Of a DNA stretch of 64,000 bases, positions 42,562 to 52,056 are shown piece after piece. The stretch is from Alphaproteobacteria bacterium (GTDB lineage: Bacteria; Myxococcota_A; UBA796; GCA-2862545). The DNA is taken from contig JACKET010000019.1 in the NCBI GenBank assembly GCA_020632875.1, positions 77,908 to 141,907 of the forward strand. Reading direction: 5' to 3'. A program made the translations under genes and the position numbers. The first letter of the stretch is position 1; each line of letters begins with the position of its first letter. The notes under the pieces are model-generated. The model made no database searches. It was given only the letters and a program-made list of their open reading frames with translations, and had not been told where the DNA came from.

Positions 42562-44940
42562 ATGAACACCGCGTCCGTGGAGGACGTTCCGCTGCACACC
42601 GCGGCCAGCGAGCGCTACCTGAACTACGCGCTCTCGGTCATCACGGCCCGTGCCCTCCCCGACGTGAGGGACGGCCTGAAGCCCGTCCAGCGGCGCATCC
42701 TCTTCACGATGTACAACGAGATGAACCTCCAGCCGGGCGGGCGCTACCGGAAGTGCGCAGCCGTGGTCGGCGAGGTGATGGGCAAGTTCCACCCGCACGG
42801 CGATTCGTCCATCTACGACGCGCTCGTGCGCATGGCGCAGGACTTCACGCTGTGCGCCCCGCTCGTCGACGGGCAGGGCAACTTCGGGTCCCTCGACGGC
42901 GACCCTCCCGCCGCGATGCGGTACACCGAGTGCAAGCTCCGTCCCCTCGCGGTCGAGCTGCTGTCCGAGATCCAGAAAGACACCGTCGACTGGTCGCCGA
43001 ACTACGACGGCCAGCGCGACGAGCCGAACGTCCTGCCCGCGCAGTTCCCGCAGCTCCTCGTCAACGGGTCCGAGGGCATCGCGGTCGGCATGGCCACGAA
43101 GATCCCGCCGCACAACCTCGGCGAGGTGTGCCGGGCCGCGGTGCTGCTCATCGAGTCCGAGAAAGACCTCTCGATCCCGCAGCTGCTGCGCACGATCAAG
43201 GGTCCCGACTTCCCCACCGGCGGCCAGATCCTCGCCGACAAGGCGCAGCTCAACGAGATCTACGAGACGGGCTCCGGCTCGGTGAAGGTCCGCGCGACCT
43301 ACACCACCGAGAAAGACGGGCGCCGCCGCTCCCTCGTCATCACGTCCATCCCCTACGGCCAGAACAAGGCCAAGCTCATCGAGCGCATCGGGCAGGAGGT
43401 CCGCGCCCGCAAGCTCCCCCAGGTGGTCGACGTCCGCGACGAGTCCACCGACGACGTGCGCATCGTGCTCGACCTCAAGGGCGACGCGAGCGTCGACGCC
43501 GTCATGGCGTACCTCTTCAAGCACACGCCGCTCCAGTCCACGTTCGCCGTGAACCTCACGGCGCTGGTGCCCGGATCCGAGCCCGGGGTCGCCCGCCCCA
43601 GCAAGCTCGACCTGAAGGAGATGCTCCAGCACTGGCTCGACTTCCGCTTCGAGACCGTGCGACGGCGCTACGAGTTCGACCTCAAGGTCCTGCGCGACCG
43701 CATCCACATCCTCGAGGGCTTCGCGACCATCTTCGACTTCCTCGACGAGGCCATCGCGATCATCCGGGCCAGCGAGGGCCGGCGCGACGCCGCCGAGCAG
43801 CTGATGGACCGCTTCGACCTCACCGAGATCCAGACCGACGCCATCCTCGACCTGCGCCTGTACCGCCTCGCGAAGCTCGCCATCCTCGCCATCCGCGAAG
43901 AGCTCGCCGAGAAGCTCGAAGAGGCCGCCCGCATCGAAGATCTCCTCGCCTCCGAGGTGAAGCTCTGGGGCCAGGTGAAGTCCGAGCTCGAAGAGCTCGG
44001 CAAGCTCTACGGCCGCGAGCGCCGCACGCTCATCGGCATCCCCGACGACGACGTCGAGTACGACGAAGACGCGTACATCGTGAAGGAAGACACGTTCGTC
44101 GTGGTCACCCGCGACGGCTGGATCAAGCGCCAGAGCTCGTTCAGCGACATCTCCAAGATCCGCGTCCGCGACACCGACGAGATCGGCTGGCTCATCAAGG
44201 CGCACACCCGCTCGACCCTCACGTTCTTCTCGAGCGCCGGGTCCGCGTACGTGATGCGGGTCGACGACGTGCCGAGCACCACCGGGTACGGCGAGCCGCT
44301 CCAGCGGTACTTCCAGTTCGCCGACGGGGAGCGCGTCATCGGCGTGGTCTCGCACGACGCGCGGCACCTGCCCGACACGCAGGAGTCCCTGCCGCTCGCG
44401 TCCACGAGCGAAGACGACCCGCCGCCCCCGTGGGTGGTCGCGCTGACCGTCGGCGGGCGCGTGCTGCGCGTGCCCAGCAAGGCCCACGAAGAGGTCTCGA
44501 CCCGTGCGGGCCGGCGCTACGCGCGCCTGAACGCCGGAGACGCCGTGCTGGCCGCCTATCTGTGTACTGGCGAAGAGGCGTGCGCCGTGGCCACGAAGCT
44601 CGGCCGCGCGATGATCTTCCCCGTCGGCGAGACCCCCATCCTCGCCCGCGGCGGCAAGGGCAGCACGGGCATCAAGGTCCGCGACGACGACGAGGTCGTC
44701 GCGTTCGAGCTCGTCACCGGCTCCCTCCAGGGCCCCGAGGTGATGACCAGCTTCGGCCGCGAGCTCGTCGTGCGCGAGCGCAAGTTCGGCATCAGCAAGC
44801 GCGGCGGGCGCGGCAAGGTCGTCCTCAAGCGCGGGTCCATCGACGAGTGGAAGCGCAATCCCATCGTCCAGCTCGGCGTCCCCGACACTCCCCCCGACGA
44901 TCCCACCGAAGAGGTCGAGCCGGCCGGAGGTGAAGCATGA
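42562..44940 (+). CDS. parC: DNA topoisomerase IV (or gyrase) subunit A
   Basis: Type IIA topoisomerase cleavage subunit, used for decatenation or supercoiling. In this 792-residue protein the winged-helix and active-site region is clear: VRDGLKPVQRRILF, the quinolone-pocket GKFHPHGDSSIYDALVRMAQ, and catalytic Tyr121 in AAMRYTECKL. The C-terminal pinwheel follows from about residue 500. The GyrA-box is replaced by ARGGKGSTGIKV, so supercoiling activity is doubtful and topoisomerase IV is the better guess. It overlaps the ParE-type gene by 4 nt. The Ser at the first quinolone-resistance position is wild-type-like. Whether the organism has a separate gyrase is not visible here. Confidence 0.88.
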   Translation: MNTASVEDVPLHTAASERYLNYALSVITARALPDVRDGLKPVQRRILFTMYNEMNLQPGGRYRKCAAVVGEVMGKFHPHGDSSIYDALVRMAQDFTLCAPLVDGQGNFGSLDGDPPAAMRYTECKLRPLAVELLSEIQKDTVDWSPNYDGQRDEPNVLPAQFPQLLVNGSEGIAVGMATKIPPHNLGEVCRAAVLLIESEKDLSIPQLLRTIKGPDFPTGGQILADKAQLNEIYETGSGSVKVRATYTTEKDGRRRSLVITSIPYGQNKAKLIERIGQEVRARKLPQVVDVRDESTDDVRIVLDLKGDASVDAVMAYLFKHTPLQSTFAVNLTALVPGSEPGVARPSKLDLKEMLQHWLDFRFETVRRRYEFDLKVLRDRIHILEGFATIFDFLDEAIAIIRASEGRRDAAEQLMDRFDLTEIQTDAILDLRLYRLAKLAILAIREELAEKLEEAARIEDLLASEVKLWGQVKSELEELGKLYGRERRTLIGIPDDDVEYDEDAYIVKEDTFVVVTRDGWIKRQSSFSDISKIRVRDTDEIGWLIKAHTRSTLTFFSSAGSAYVMRVDDVPSTTGYGEPLQRYFQFADGERVIGVVSHDARHLPDTQESLPLASTSEDDPPPPWVVALTVGGRVLRVPSKAHEEVSTRAGRRYARLNAGDAVLAAYLCTGEEACAVATKLGRAMIFPVGETPILARGGKGSTGIKVRDDDEVVAFELVTGSLQGPEVMTSFGRELVVRERKFGISKRGGRGKVVLKRGSIDEWKRNPIVQLGVPDTPPDDPTEEVEPAGGEA

Positions 44941-46844
44941 GCTCGTACGGCGCAGACGACATCGAGATCCTCCAAGGCATCGAGCACGTCCGGCGGCGGC
45001 CGGGCATGTACATCGGCAGCACCGACACCCGCGGCCTGCACCACCTGTTGTGGGAGATCGTCGACAACTCCGTCGACGAGGCGATGAACGGGTTCGCGTC
45101 CTTCATCAAGGTCACGCTGCACGCGTCCGGCGACACGGTCACCGTGGAGGACAACGGCCGCGGCATCCCCGTCGAGGAGAACAAGAAGCTCAAGCGCAGC
45201 GCCCTCGAGCTCGTGCTCACCGAGATCGGGGCGGGCGGGAAGTTCAACGACCAGAACTACAAGAACTCGGGCGGTCTGCACGGGGTCGGGTCGAGCGTCG
45301 TGAACGCGCTCTCGGCCTCGCTCGAGGCGCGCGTGAAGCGCGGCGGCTTCGAATACCTCCAGGAGTACCGGAGGGCGCGGCCGAAGAAGCCGGTCGAGCC
45401 GATCGGTCCGGCGCGGGGGACGGGCACCACCATCACCTTCACGCCCGACATCAAGATCTTCGAGGAGGGCATCCAGTTCGATCCGGAGACCATCCGGCGC
45501 GCGCTCGAGGTGAAGACCTTCCTGAACAGCGGCCTTCGAATCGTCTTCAGGGATCTCGTGAACCGCGAGACCTACGACATGAAGCACGACGACGGGCTCA
45601 ACGACTACCTGAAGGTCCTGACCGAGCGGAACGCGTGCAAGTCGGTGCTCGAGACGCCCTACCGGGTCGAGCTCGAAGCCGAGGGCGTGAAGATCGACCT
45701 CGCCCTGACCTGGACCGACTCGACCAAGCCGCGCACCCTGTCGTACGCGAACAACATCCACACGATCGACGGGGGCACCCACGAACAGGGCCTGCGCGAC
45801 GCGGTGTTGAAGGGCCTGCGCAACTTCATGGAGCTGCACAACCTGGTGCCCCGCAACCTCCAGGTCACCGCCGACGACCTGCGCGAGGGCCTGCTCGCCG
45901 TGATCTCGGTGCTCGTGAAAGACCCGCAGTTCCAGTCGCAGACGAAGAACCGCCTCAACAACGTCGAGCTGCGTGGGCTCGTCGACAGCAACGTGCGCCC
46001 GCACTTCGAGCAGTGGCTGCTCGACAACCGCAGCCTCGGCGAGACCATCGTGGTGCGCGCCATCCAGGCGGCGAAGGCGCGGCTGGCCTCGCACCAGGCC
46101 GCGAACGCGGTCCGCCGCAAGTCCGCGACGTCCGGGCGTCTCAACCTGCCCGGCAAGCTCGCCGACTGCAGCTCGAGCGACCCCGACGAATGCGAGCTGT
46201 TCATCGTCGAGGGCGACAGCGCCGGCGGGTCCGCGAAGCAGGGGCGGAACCGGAAGTATCAGGCCATCCTCCCCCTCCGCGGCAAGGTGCTGAACGCCGA
46301 GCAGGCGACCGCGAAGAAGCTGCTCGAGAACGAAGAGCTCTCGAACGTCGTCGAGGCGCTCGGCTGTGGGATGGGCCGCGACTTCCGCGAAGACCGGCTG
46401 CGCTACGGTCGCATCATCCTGCTGATGGACGCCGACAGCGACGGGCACCACATCGCGACGCTGCTGCTGACGTTCTTCTACAAGACGATGCAGAGCTTGA
46501 TCGAGAAGGGCTACGTCTACATCGCCCAGCCGCCACTCTACCGGATCAACGCCGGCAAAGAGACGTACTGGGCGCTCGACGACCGCGACAAGGAGCGCAT
46601 CCTCGCGAACCTGCCCGCGCGCGTGAAGCCCGAGATCACGCGGTTCAAGGGGCTCGGCGAGATGCCGCCGAAGACGCTCTACGAGACCACGCTCGACCCC
46701 GACAATCGGCGTCTGCAGCGGGTCACCATCCCCGAGCCGGTCGCCGCCGAGCAGACGATCACCGACCTCATGGGGAAGGACCCCCAGATGCGGTACCGCT
46801 ACATCATGGACCAGGCCGAGACGGTGCGAGAGCTCGACGTCTGA
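44937..46844 (+). CDS. parE: DNA topoisomerase IV (or gyrase) subunit B
   Basis: ATPase subunit partnering the upstream gene. The 635-residue protein has the GHKL ATP-binding elements EIVDNSVDEAMNG, VEDNGRGIPVE and GGLHGVGSSVVNALS, the TOPRIM elements FIVEGDSAGGSAKQGR and LLMDADSDGHHI, and a C-terminal FKGLGEMPPKTLYETTLDP. It is short, without the long GyrB insert typical of proteobacterial gyrase, agreeing with ParE. The ATG overlaps the stop of parC by 4 nt, ensuring equal subunit synthesis. Confidence 0.92.
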   Translation: MSSYGADDIEILQGIEHVRRRPGMYIGSTDTRGLHHLLWEIVDNSVDEAMNGFASFIKVTLHASGDTVTVEDNGRGIPVEENKKLKRSALELVLTEIGAGGKFNDQNYKNSGGLHGVGSSVVNALSASLEARVKRGGFEYLQEYRRARPKKPVEPIGPARGTGTTITFTPDIKIFEEGIQFDPETIRRALEVKTFLNSGLRIVFRDLVNRETYDMKHDDGLNDYLKVLTERNACKSVLETPYRVELEAEGVKIDLALTWTDSTKPRTLSYANNIHTIDGGTHEQGLRDAVLKGLRNFMELHNLVPRNLQVTADDLREGLLAVISVLVKDPQFQSQTKNRLNNVELRGLVDSNVRPHFEQWLLDNRSLGETIVVRAIQAAKARLASHQAANAVRRKSATSGRLNLPGKLADCSSSDPDECELFIVEGDSAGGSAKQGRNRKYQAILPLRGKVLNAEQATAKKLLENEELSNVVEALGCGMGRDFREDRLRYGRIILLMDADSDGHHIATLLLTFFYKTMQSLIEKGYVYIAQPPLYRINAGKETYWALDDRDKERILANLPARVKPEITRFKGLGEMPPKTLYETTLDPDNRRLQRVTIPEPVAAEQTITDLMGKDPQMRYRYIMDQAETVRELDV

Positions 46845-46908
46845 CGCAGCGCTGTCCGGTGGGTTCCCGACACCGCCGTCGGGGGCTAAGCTGGAGCGTG
46901 GAGGAGAC

Positions 46909-49900
46909 GTGGCGGAGGAGCGATCGCATTTCGCCCGTGGCTCGAGACTGGTGGCCCGGGGCCAGCTCGGCGAGGCGGCCGCCGCATTCGAAGCGGCGCT
47001 CCGCGAGGATCCGGCCAACACGGCCGCCGCCGTGCAGCTCGCGCGCGTGCGCGAGGCCCAGGGTCGCTGGTCCCTGGCGGTCGAGGTGTGGGAGGGCGTG
47101 GTCCGCCGCGAGCCCCACCGGGTCGACGCGCTCTCGAGCTGGGCCGAGTGCCTGCGCCAGGCCGGCTGCTACCACCAGGCGCTGCGCGCGTACGACCGCA
47201 CGCTCGCCCGCGACCGCACGCACCTCTTCGCGCTGGCCGGCAAGGCCGAGACGCTCCGCATGCTCGGGCGCGTCTCCGATGCGCTGAGGCTGTTCGACGA
47301 AGCGCTGGTCCTGCATCCCGAGCACATCTTCGCGCTGCGGGGCAAGGCTGCGACGCTCAACGCGATGAGCCGCTACGCCGAGGCCCTGCCCTATTGGGAA
47401 GACGCCCTCGCGCTCGACCCCGAGTCGCAGTTCTCGGCCCAGGGCCGCCGCGATGCCGAGCGCGAGCTCGACAACCCCCGCGCCGACGCCACGCCGCCGG
47501 TCGAGCCCTCCCTGCCCCGCGGCGAGCGGCTCGAAGCCGAGATCGCGCACGCCTGGGGCCGCGCGCTGGCCGGCGACCGCCGCTACGCCGAGGCCGCCGA
47601 GGCCTTTCAGACCGCGCTCGGCGCCAGCCCCGACTGGGTCGAGTGCGCGATGGACTACGCGAGCGCGCTCGAAGAGTCCCGCCAGTGGGACGAAGCGCTC
47701 CGCGCCTACGATCGCGTGCTCGAGCTCGACCCCACGCGCGTCGAAGCCGCATGCAACCAGGGCGAGGTGCTGCGCAAGGCCGAGCGGTTCGAAGAGGCCA
47801 TCGAGGCCTACGACCGCGCGCTGAAGCTCGACGGTGCCTTCGTGTTCGCGCTCGCCGGCCGCGCCGAGGCGCTGCGGATGCTGGGTCGCTACGACGCCGC
47901 GCTCACCTGGTACGACAAGGCGCTCGAGCGAAAGCCCACGCACGCCTTCGCGCTCCGGGGCAAAGGGGCCGCGCTCAACGCCCTGCGCCGGTACGAAGAC
48001 GCGCTGCCCGTGTGGGAGCGCGCCCTGGCCCTCGACCCCTCCGCCGACTTCGCCATCGCGGGCCGCGCGCACTGCCGCGCCGAGCTCGCGCGCGACACGC
48101 CGTCCGATCCGCCCGACGAGAGCGCCGGTCTCGTGCCGTGGCAGCCGCAGCGCACCCGCCAGGGCGAGGCCCGCGCGCACTTCGACCGCGGGCGGGCCCT
48201 GATGCAGGCCGCGCGGTTCCAGGATGCCATCGCCGCCCTGCAGGCCGCGTGCACGGCCGACACGCAATGGGCCGAGCCGCACTACCTGATCGGCGTCGCG
48301 CACAGCGAAGAGCGCCAGTACCGCCAGGCCATCGCGGCCTTCGAAGACGCGCTGCGCCTCAATCCCGAGCACCTCGAGGCGGCCATCGCGCGGGCCGACT
48401 GCCTGCGCAAGCACAACGACTACCGCGCCGCGATCGACGCGTACGACGCCATCCTCGAGCGCGAGGCCGGCGAGATCCGCGCGCTCACCGGGCGCGGCGA
48501 GTCGATGCGCATGCTCGGCGAGTTCGCCGACGCGCTCGGGTGGTTCGACCAGGCGCTCGCCATCCGGCCGAGCCACTACTTCGCGCTGTGCGGGAAGGGC
48601 GCCTGCCTCAACGCGCTCGGGCGCTACGAAGAGGCCGAGCCGCTGTGGATGGCGGCGCTGCGCGAGAACCCCACGGCGCCGTTCGTGCAGCGTGGGCTCG
48701 CGAACTGCCGCCGGGCGCTGGGCCGCACCGAGACCACGAGCCTGGCGCCTCCGCAGCCCACGTCGATGGTCCGTGGGCCGAGCCCGCGGGCGCGTGCCAA
48801 GGCGGCCGTCGAGAAGGGCCGCTCGCACTACAAGGCCCGCGAGTACCCGTCCGCCATCCGCGCCTTCCGCCAGGCCCTGGCGCTCGACCCGAACTTCACC
48901 GAAGCCGCGCTGCGTCTCGGCATGGCCTACGAAGACAACCAGCAGTACGACAAGGCGATCCACGCGTACGAGCGCTGCCTCGCGGCCGACAAGGACCACT
49001 ACCAGGCCGCCACGAACATCGGCGAGGCGCTGCGCAAGAACGAGGCGTACGAAGACGCGATCAAGGCGTACGACCGCGCGCTCGAGATCCAGCCCTCGTA
49101 CCTCTACGCGCTCGCGGGGCGTGCCGAGTGCATGCGGATGCTCGGCGACTACGAAGCGAGCCTCAAGTGGTTCGACCGGGCGCTCGCCGAGAACAGCCGG
49201 CACGCCTTCGCCATCCAGGGCAAGGCCGCCGCCCTCAACGCGCTGCACCGGTTCGAAGAGGCCCTGCCGCTGTGGGAGGCCGCCATCGAGATCGAGCCGA
49301 CCTCGCAGTTCGCGCTCGACGGCCGCAACCAGTGCGAGACCAGCCTCAAGGCCACGGTCGCCGAAGAGCCCGAGAGCGCCACGCCCACGCTCGACGAGCA
49401 GGGCCGCGACCTCACGGCGCTCGCCAACGACGGCAAGCTCTCCCGCATCGTCGGGCGCGAGTCCGAAATCCGCGCCGTCATGAAGACGCTGGTGCGGCGC
49501 CTCAAGGCGAATCCCCTCCTCCTCGGCGACCCGGGCGTCGGGAAGACCGCCGTGGTCGAGGGCGTCGCGCAGCGCCTCGCCGCCGAAGACGCCCCCGAGC
49601 GGCTGCGCGACCTGCGCATCATCGAGCTGTCGATGGGCTCGCTGGTCGCGGGCACGAAGTACCGCGGCACGTTCGAGGAGCGCCTGAAGGAGATCGTGCG
49701 CGAGTGCCGGGAGAACCCCGGGATCGTCCTGTTCATCGACGAGATCCACACGCTCGTCGGCGCAGGTCGCACCGAGGGCGGCTCCCTCGACGCCGCGAAC
49801 ATCCTCAAGCCGGCCCTCGCCCGCGGCGAGATCAACGTCATCGGCGCCACGACGGTCGACGAGTACCGCAAGTCCTTCGAGTCCGACTCCGCACTCGACC

Positions 49901-51189
49901 GCCGCTTCCAGCCCATCACGATCAAAGAGCCCACCGAAGAAGACACCGAGGCCCTGCTCACCGCGCTCGCGCGCGACTACGAGGCGCACCACGGCGTCGA
50001 CATCTCGCCCGAGGCGCTGTCCGCGTGCGTTCGGATGTCCGTCCGGTTCGTGCCGAGCCGCCGGCTGCCCGACAAGGCGCTCGACCTGCTCGACGAGGCG
50101 TGCGCCGACGCGTCCCTCGGCGGGCACCGCGCCGTCACGCCGCGCATCGTCGCCCGCATCGTCAGCGAGCGCACCGGCATCCCCGTGCACGACCTCACGA
50201 CCGAAGAGCGCACGCGCATCCTCGGCATCGAGGGGTACCTCGGCCAGAAGGTCGTCGGTCAGGAGGAAGCCGTCCGCCAGGTGGGCAACGCGGTCCGCAT
50301 GGCGCGCAGCGGGCTCCGCGATCCGGGCCGTCCGCGCGGGGTGTTCCTGTTCGTCGGAGCGAGTGGCGTCGGCAAGACCGAGCTCGCGAAGGCCCTCGCC
50401 GACTTCCTGTTCCCCGAGGGCGACGCGCTCGTCCGTGTCGACATGTCCGAATACTCCGAGAAGTTCACGGGCAGCCGGCTCATCGGCGCGCCCCCGGGCT
50501 ACGCGGGTCACGGCGAAGAGGGCCAGCTCACCGGGCCGATCCGCCGTCACCCCTACTCCGTCGTGCTGCTCGACGAGTTCGAGAAGGCGCACCCCGACGT
50601 GCAGGCGATGTTCCTGTCGCTCTTCGACGAGGGCGTGCTGACCGACTCCGAGGGGCGCAAGGTCAACGCGCGCGAGGCGTACTTCATCATCACGACGAAC
50701 GCCGGCAGCGAGGTCGCGGGCAAGACCAAGCTCGGGTTCGGCGGCACGACCGACGACCGCCGCCGCGAGCTCGCGAGAGAGCGCCTGAAGCAGTGGTTCC
50801 GGCCCGAGCTCCTGAACCGCATCGACGACACGGTGCTGTTCAACGAGCTCGGCGAGACCGACCTCGTCCAGATCGCGCAGCTCCAGCTCGAAGCGCTCCG
50901 CGCGCGCACCCGCGAGCAGGGCGTGACGCTCACCTGGGATCGCGAGGTCGCCCGTCTGTGCGCGACCCTCAACGCCGATCGGTCGTACGGGGCCCGTCCC
51001 ACGCTGCGCGCCGTCGACGAGCTGGTCGCCGAGCCGCTCGGCATCGAGCTGCTGCGCACCGAGACCGGGCGGCACCGCATCCTGCACGCCGTGGTCGACG
51101 AAGGCACCGTGTCGCTGATCGAGCAGGTCCCCGCCGGCGATCAGCGTCCCGGCGAGCCCGAGGCCGACCTCTCCCACTCCCAGCAGTAG
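46909..51189 (+). CDS. TPR-repeat / Clp-type double AAA+ ATPase fusion
   Basis: A 1426-residue protein. Residues 1 to about 820 hold many tetratricopeptide repeats in several blocks (units like EEAIEAYDRALKLDGAFVFA and GRAEALRMLGRYDAALTWYD). The C-terminal part is a ClpA/B/C-type double ATPase: D1 with GDPGVGKTAV near 873 and LFIDEIHTLVGAG, and D2 with GASGVGKTEL near 1148 and VLLDEFEKAHPDVQ. The Clp N-domain is replaced by the TPRs, and the ClpB coiled-coil (M domain) is absent. A loop after D2 sensor-1 reads AGKTKLGFGGTTDD, aligned to the IGL/IGF ClpP-docking loop, so a proteolytic partner is possible. GTG start with GGAGG upstream. Likely a chaperone/unfoldase using TPRs to recruit substrates. 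Confidence 0.88.
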   Translation: MAEERSHFARGSRLVARGQLGEAAAAFEAALREDPANTAAAVQLARVREAQGRWSLAVEVWEGVVRREPHRVDALSSWAECLRQAGCYHQALRAYDRTLARDRTHLFALAGKAETLRMLGRVSDALRLFDEALVLHPEHIFALRGKAATLNAMSRYAEALPYWEDALALDPESQFSAQGRRDAERELDNPRADATPPVEPSLPRGERLEAEIAHAWGRALAGDRRYAEAAEAFQTALGASPDWVECAMDYASALEESRQWDEALRAYDRVLELDPTRVEAACNQGEVLRKAERFEEAIEAYDRALKLDGAFVFALAGRAEALRMLGRYDAALTWYDKALERKPTHAFALRGKGAALNALRRYEDALPVWERALALDPSADFAIAGRAHCRAELARDTPSDPPDESAGLVPWQPQRTRQGEARAHFDRGRALMQAARFQDAIAALQAACTADTQWAEPHYLIGVAHSEERQYRQAIAAFEDALRLNPEHLEAAIARADCLRKHNDYRAAIDAYDAILEREAGEIRALTGRGESMRMLGEFADALGWFDQALAIRPSHYFALCGKGACLNALGRYEEAEPLWMAALRENPTAPFVQRGLANCRRALGRTETTSLAPPQPTSMVRGPSPRARAKAAVEKGRSHYKAREYPSAIRAFRQALALDPNFTEAALRLGMAYEDNQQYDKAIHAYERCLAADKDHYQAATNIGEALRKNEAYEDAIKAYDRALEIQPSYLYALAGRAECMRMLGDYEASLKWFDRALAENSRHAFAIQGKAAALNALHRFEEALPLWEAAIEIEPTSQFALDGRNQCETSLKATVAEEPESATPTLDEQGRDLTALANDGKLSRIVGRESEIRAVMKTLVRRLKANPLLLGDPGVGKTAVVEGVAQRLAAEDAPERLRDLRIIELSMGSLVAGTKYRGTFEERLKEIVRECRENPGIVLFIDEIHTLVGAGRTEGGSLDAANILKPALARGEINVIGATTVDEYRKSFESDSALDRRFQPITIKEPTEEDTEALLTALARDYEAHHGVDISPEALSACVRMSVRFVPSRRLPDKALDLLDEACADASLGGHRAVTPRIVARIVSERTGIPVHDLTTEERTRILGIEGYLGQKVVGQEEAVRQVGNAVRMARSGLRDPGRPRGVFLFVGASGVGKTELAKALADFLFPEGDALVRVDMSEYSEKFTGSRLIGAPPGYAGHGEEGQLTGPIRRHPYSVVLLDEFEKAHPDVQAMFLSLFDEGVLTDSEGRKVNAREAYFIITTNAGSEVAGKTKLGFGGTTDDRRRELARERLKQWFRPELLNRIDDTVLFNELGETDLVQIAQLQLEALRARTREQGVTLTWDREVARLCATLNADRSYGARPTLRAVDELVAEPLGIELLRTETGRHRILHAVVDEGTVSLIEQVPAGDQRPGEPEADLSHSQQ

Positions 51190-51202
51190 GACGCTTCGAC
51201 GC

Positions 51203-51223
51203 GGCACCGACGCGTGCGGTGCC
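51203..51223. terminator. Possible bidirectional hairpin between convergent genes
   Basis: A 7-bp stem (GGCACCG at 51203-51209 with CGGTGCC at 51217-51223) and 7-nt loop sit in the 42-bp gap between the Clp-fusion gene and the convergent lipoprotein gene. There is no U-tract on either side, so the terminator call is tentative. Confidence 0.4.
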
Positions 51224-51231
51224 CGACGCGG

Positions 51232-52038
51232 CTACTGCTGCTCGGGCGTCTCGGACGTGCCGTCGCCGCTGTCGTCGCAGAACCCGTCGGTGCCAGCGGC
51301 CGAGATGCACAGCTGGTACGCGTTCGTGATGTCGCGCTCGGCCTCGCGGGCGTAGTCGAGCCACTCGCGGGCGAGGGTCTTCGTGCTGTTGCGCGCGGAC
51401 TGCTGGAGCTGGTCGAGCTCTTCGGTCGGGTCGAGCGTGTACTTCTCGGCGAGCCAGCGCCACTCTTTGTGCGCCGAGATCGCCTTCATCTTCCGGAGGT
51501 TGAACACCCGGTCGACGTACTCTTCGCCTTCCCAGACGGAGCGGTTCTCGAGCGCGATGTCTGCCCACTTGATGGCTTCCTGCATGTAGTCAGGGCCCTT
51601 CTTGGACAGGTGCTTGGCGAAGATGTAGCACATCGCCGGATCGGAGCGGTCGATCTCGGAGAGGTGGCGGCGCACGATGCCTTCCCAGCGGTGGAGGTCG
51701 CGCTTGGCCCACGCATCCTTCATCAGCACGAGCGACACGCGCTTCTTGACCGTCTGCTTCTCGGACTCGCGGAGCATGCGGTCGAGGCAGCGGATCTCGG
51801 CATCTTTGAGGCGCCCCATGATGGCGGACGGCTCGAGGCGCACGAGGTCGCCGCACGGCGCGATGGCTGCGCTGAGCTCGGACCCCACGAGGTCGTTGAG
51901 GTCTTCTTCCTCATCGGTCAGGTCGATCTGGATGAACCCAGACGGAATCGTCTCGACGTCAGTGGTCTCTGCGGGCTTCTTCTTGCCGCAACCCGCCACG
52001 AGGGTGGCGAGGGAGATGGCAAGCAGGATCGAGCGCAT
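51232..52038 (-). CDS. Predicted lipoprotein of unknown function
   Basis: A 268-residue protein with a standard lipoprotein signal, MRSILLAISLATLVAGC (lipobox VAGC), then a short charged linker and a mostly alpha-helical mature domain with several conserved-looking Cys (APCGDLV, RCLDRML, MCYIFAKHL, QLCISAAG, GFCDDSG). The helical pattern with repeated RxW/AxxW motifs (AKRDLHRWEGIVRRHL, SAHKEWRWLAEKY) may represent degenerate TPR-like repeats. GGAGG is placed 7 nt before the ATG; the frame extends six codons further without support. It is 18 bp downstream of epmB on the same strand. Confidence 0.78.
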   Translation of the reverse strand: MRSILLAISLATLVAGCGKKKPAETTDVETIPSGFIQIDLTDEEEDLNDLVGSELSAAIAPCGDLVRLEPSAIMGRLKDAEIRCLDRMLRESEKQTVKKRVSLVLMKDAWAKRDLHRWEGIVRRHLSEIDRSDPAMCYIFAKHLSKKGPDYMQEAIKWADIALENRSVWEGEEYVDRVFNLRKMKAISAHKEWRWLAEKYTLDPTEELDQLQQSARNSTKTLAREWLDYAREAERDITNAYQLCISAAGTDGFCDDSGDGTSETPEQQ

Positions 52039-52056
52039 CAAGCGTCCTCCGGACAA

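Noticed and set aside
46804..51207. A 1467-codon open frame on the minus strand opposite the TPR-Clp gene
   Set aside because: An antisense shadow produced by high GC and biased codon positions; its translation is low-complexity and the plus-strand protein has complete AAA+ and TPR motifs.
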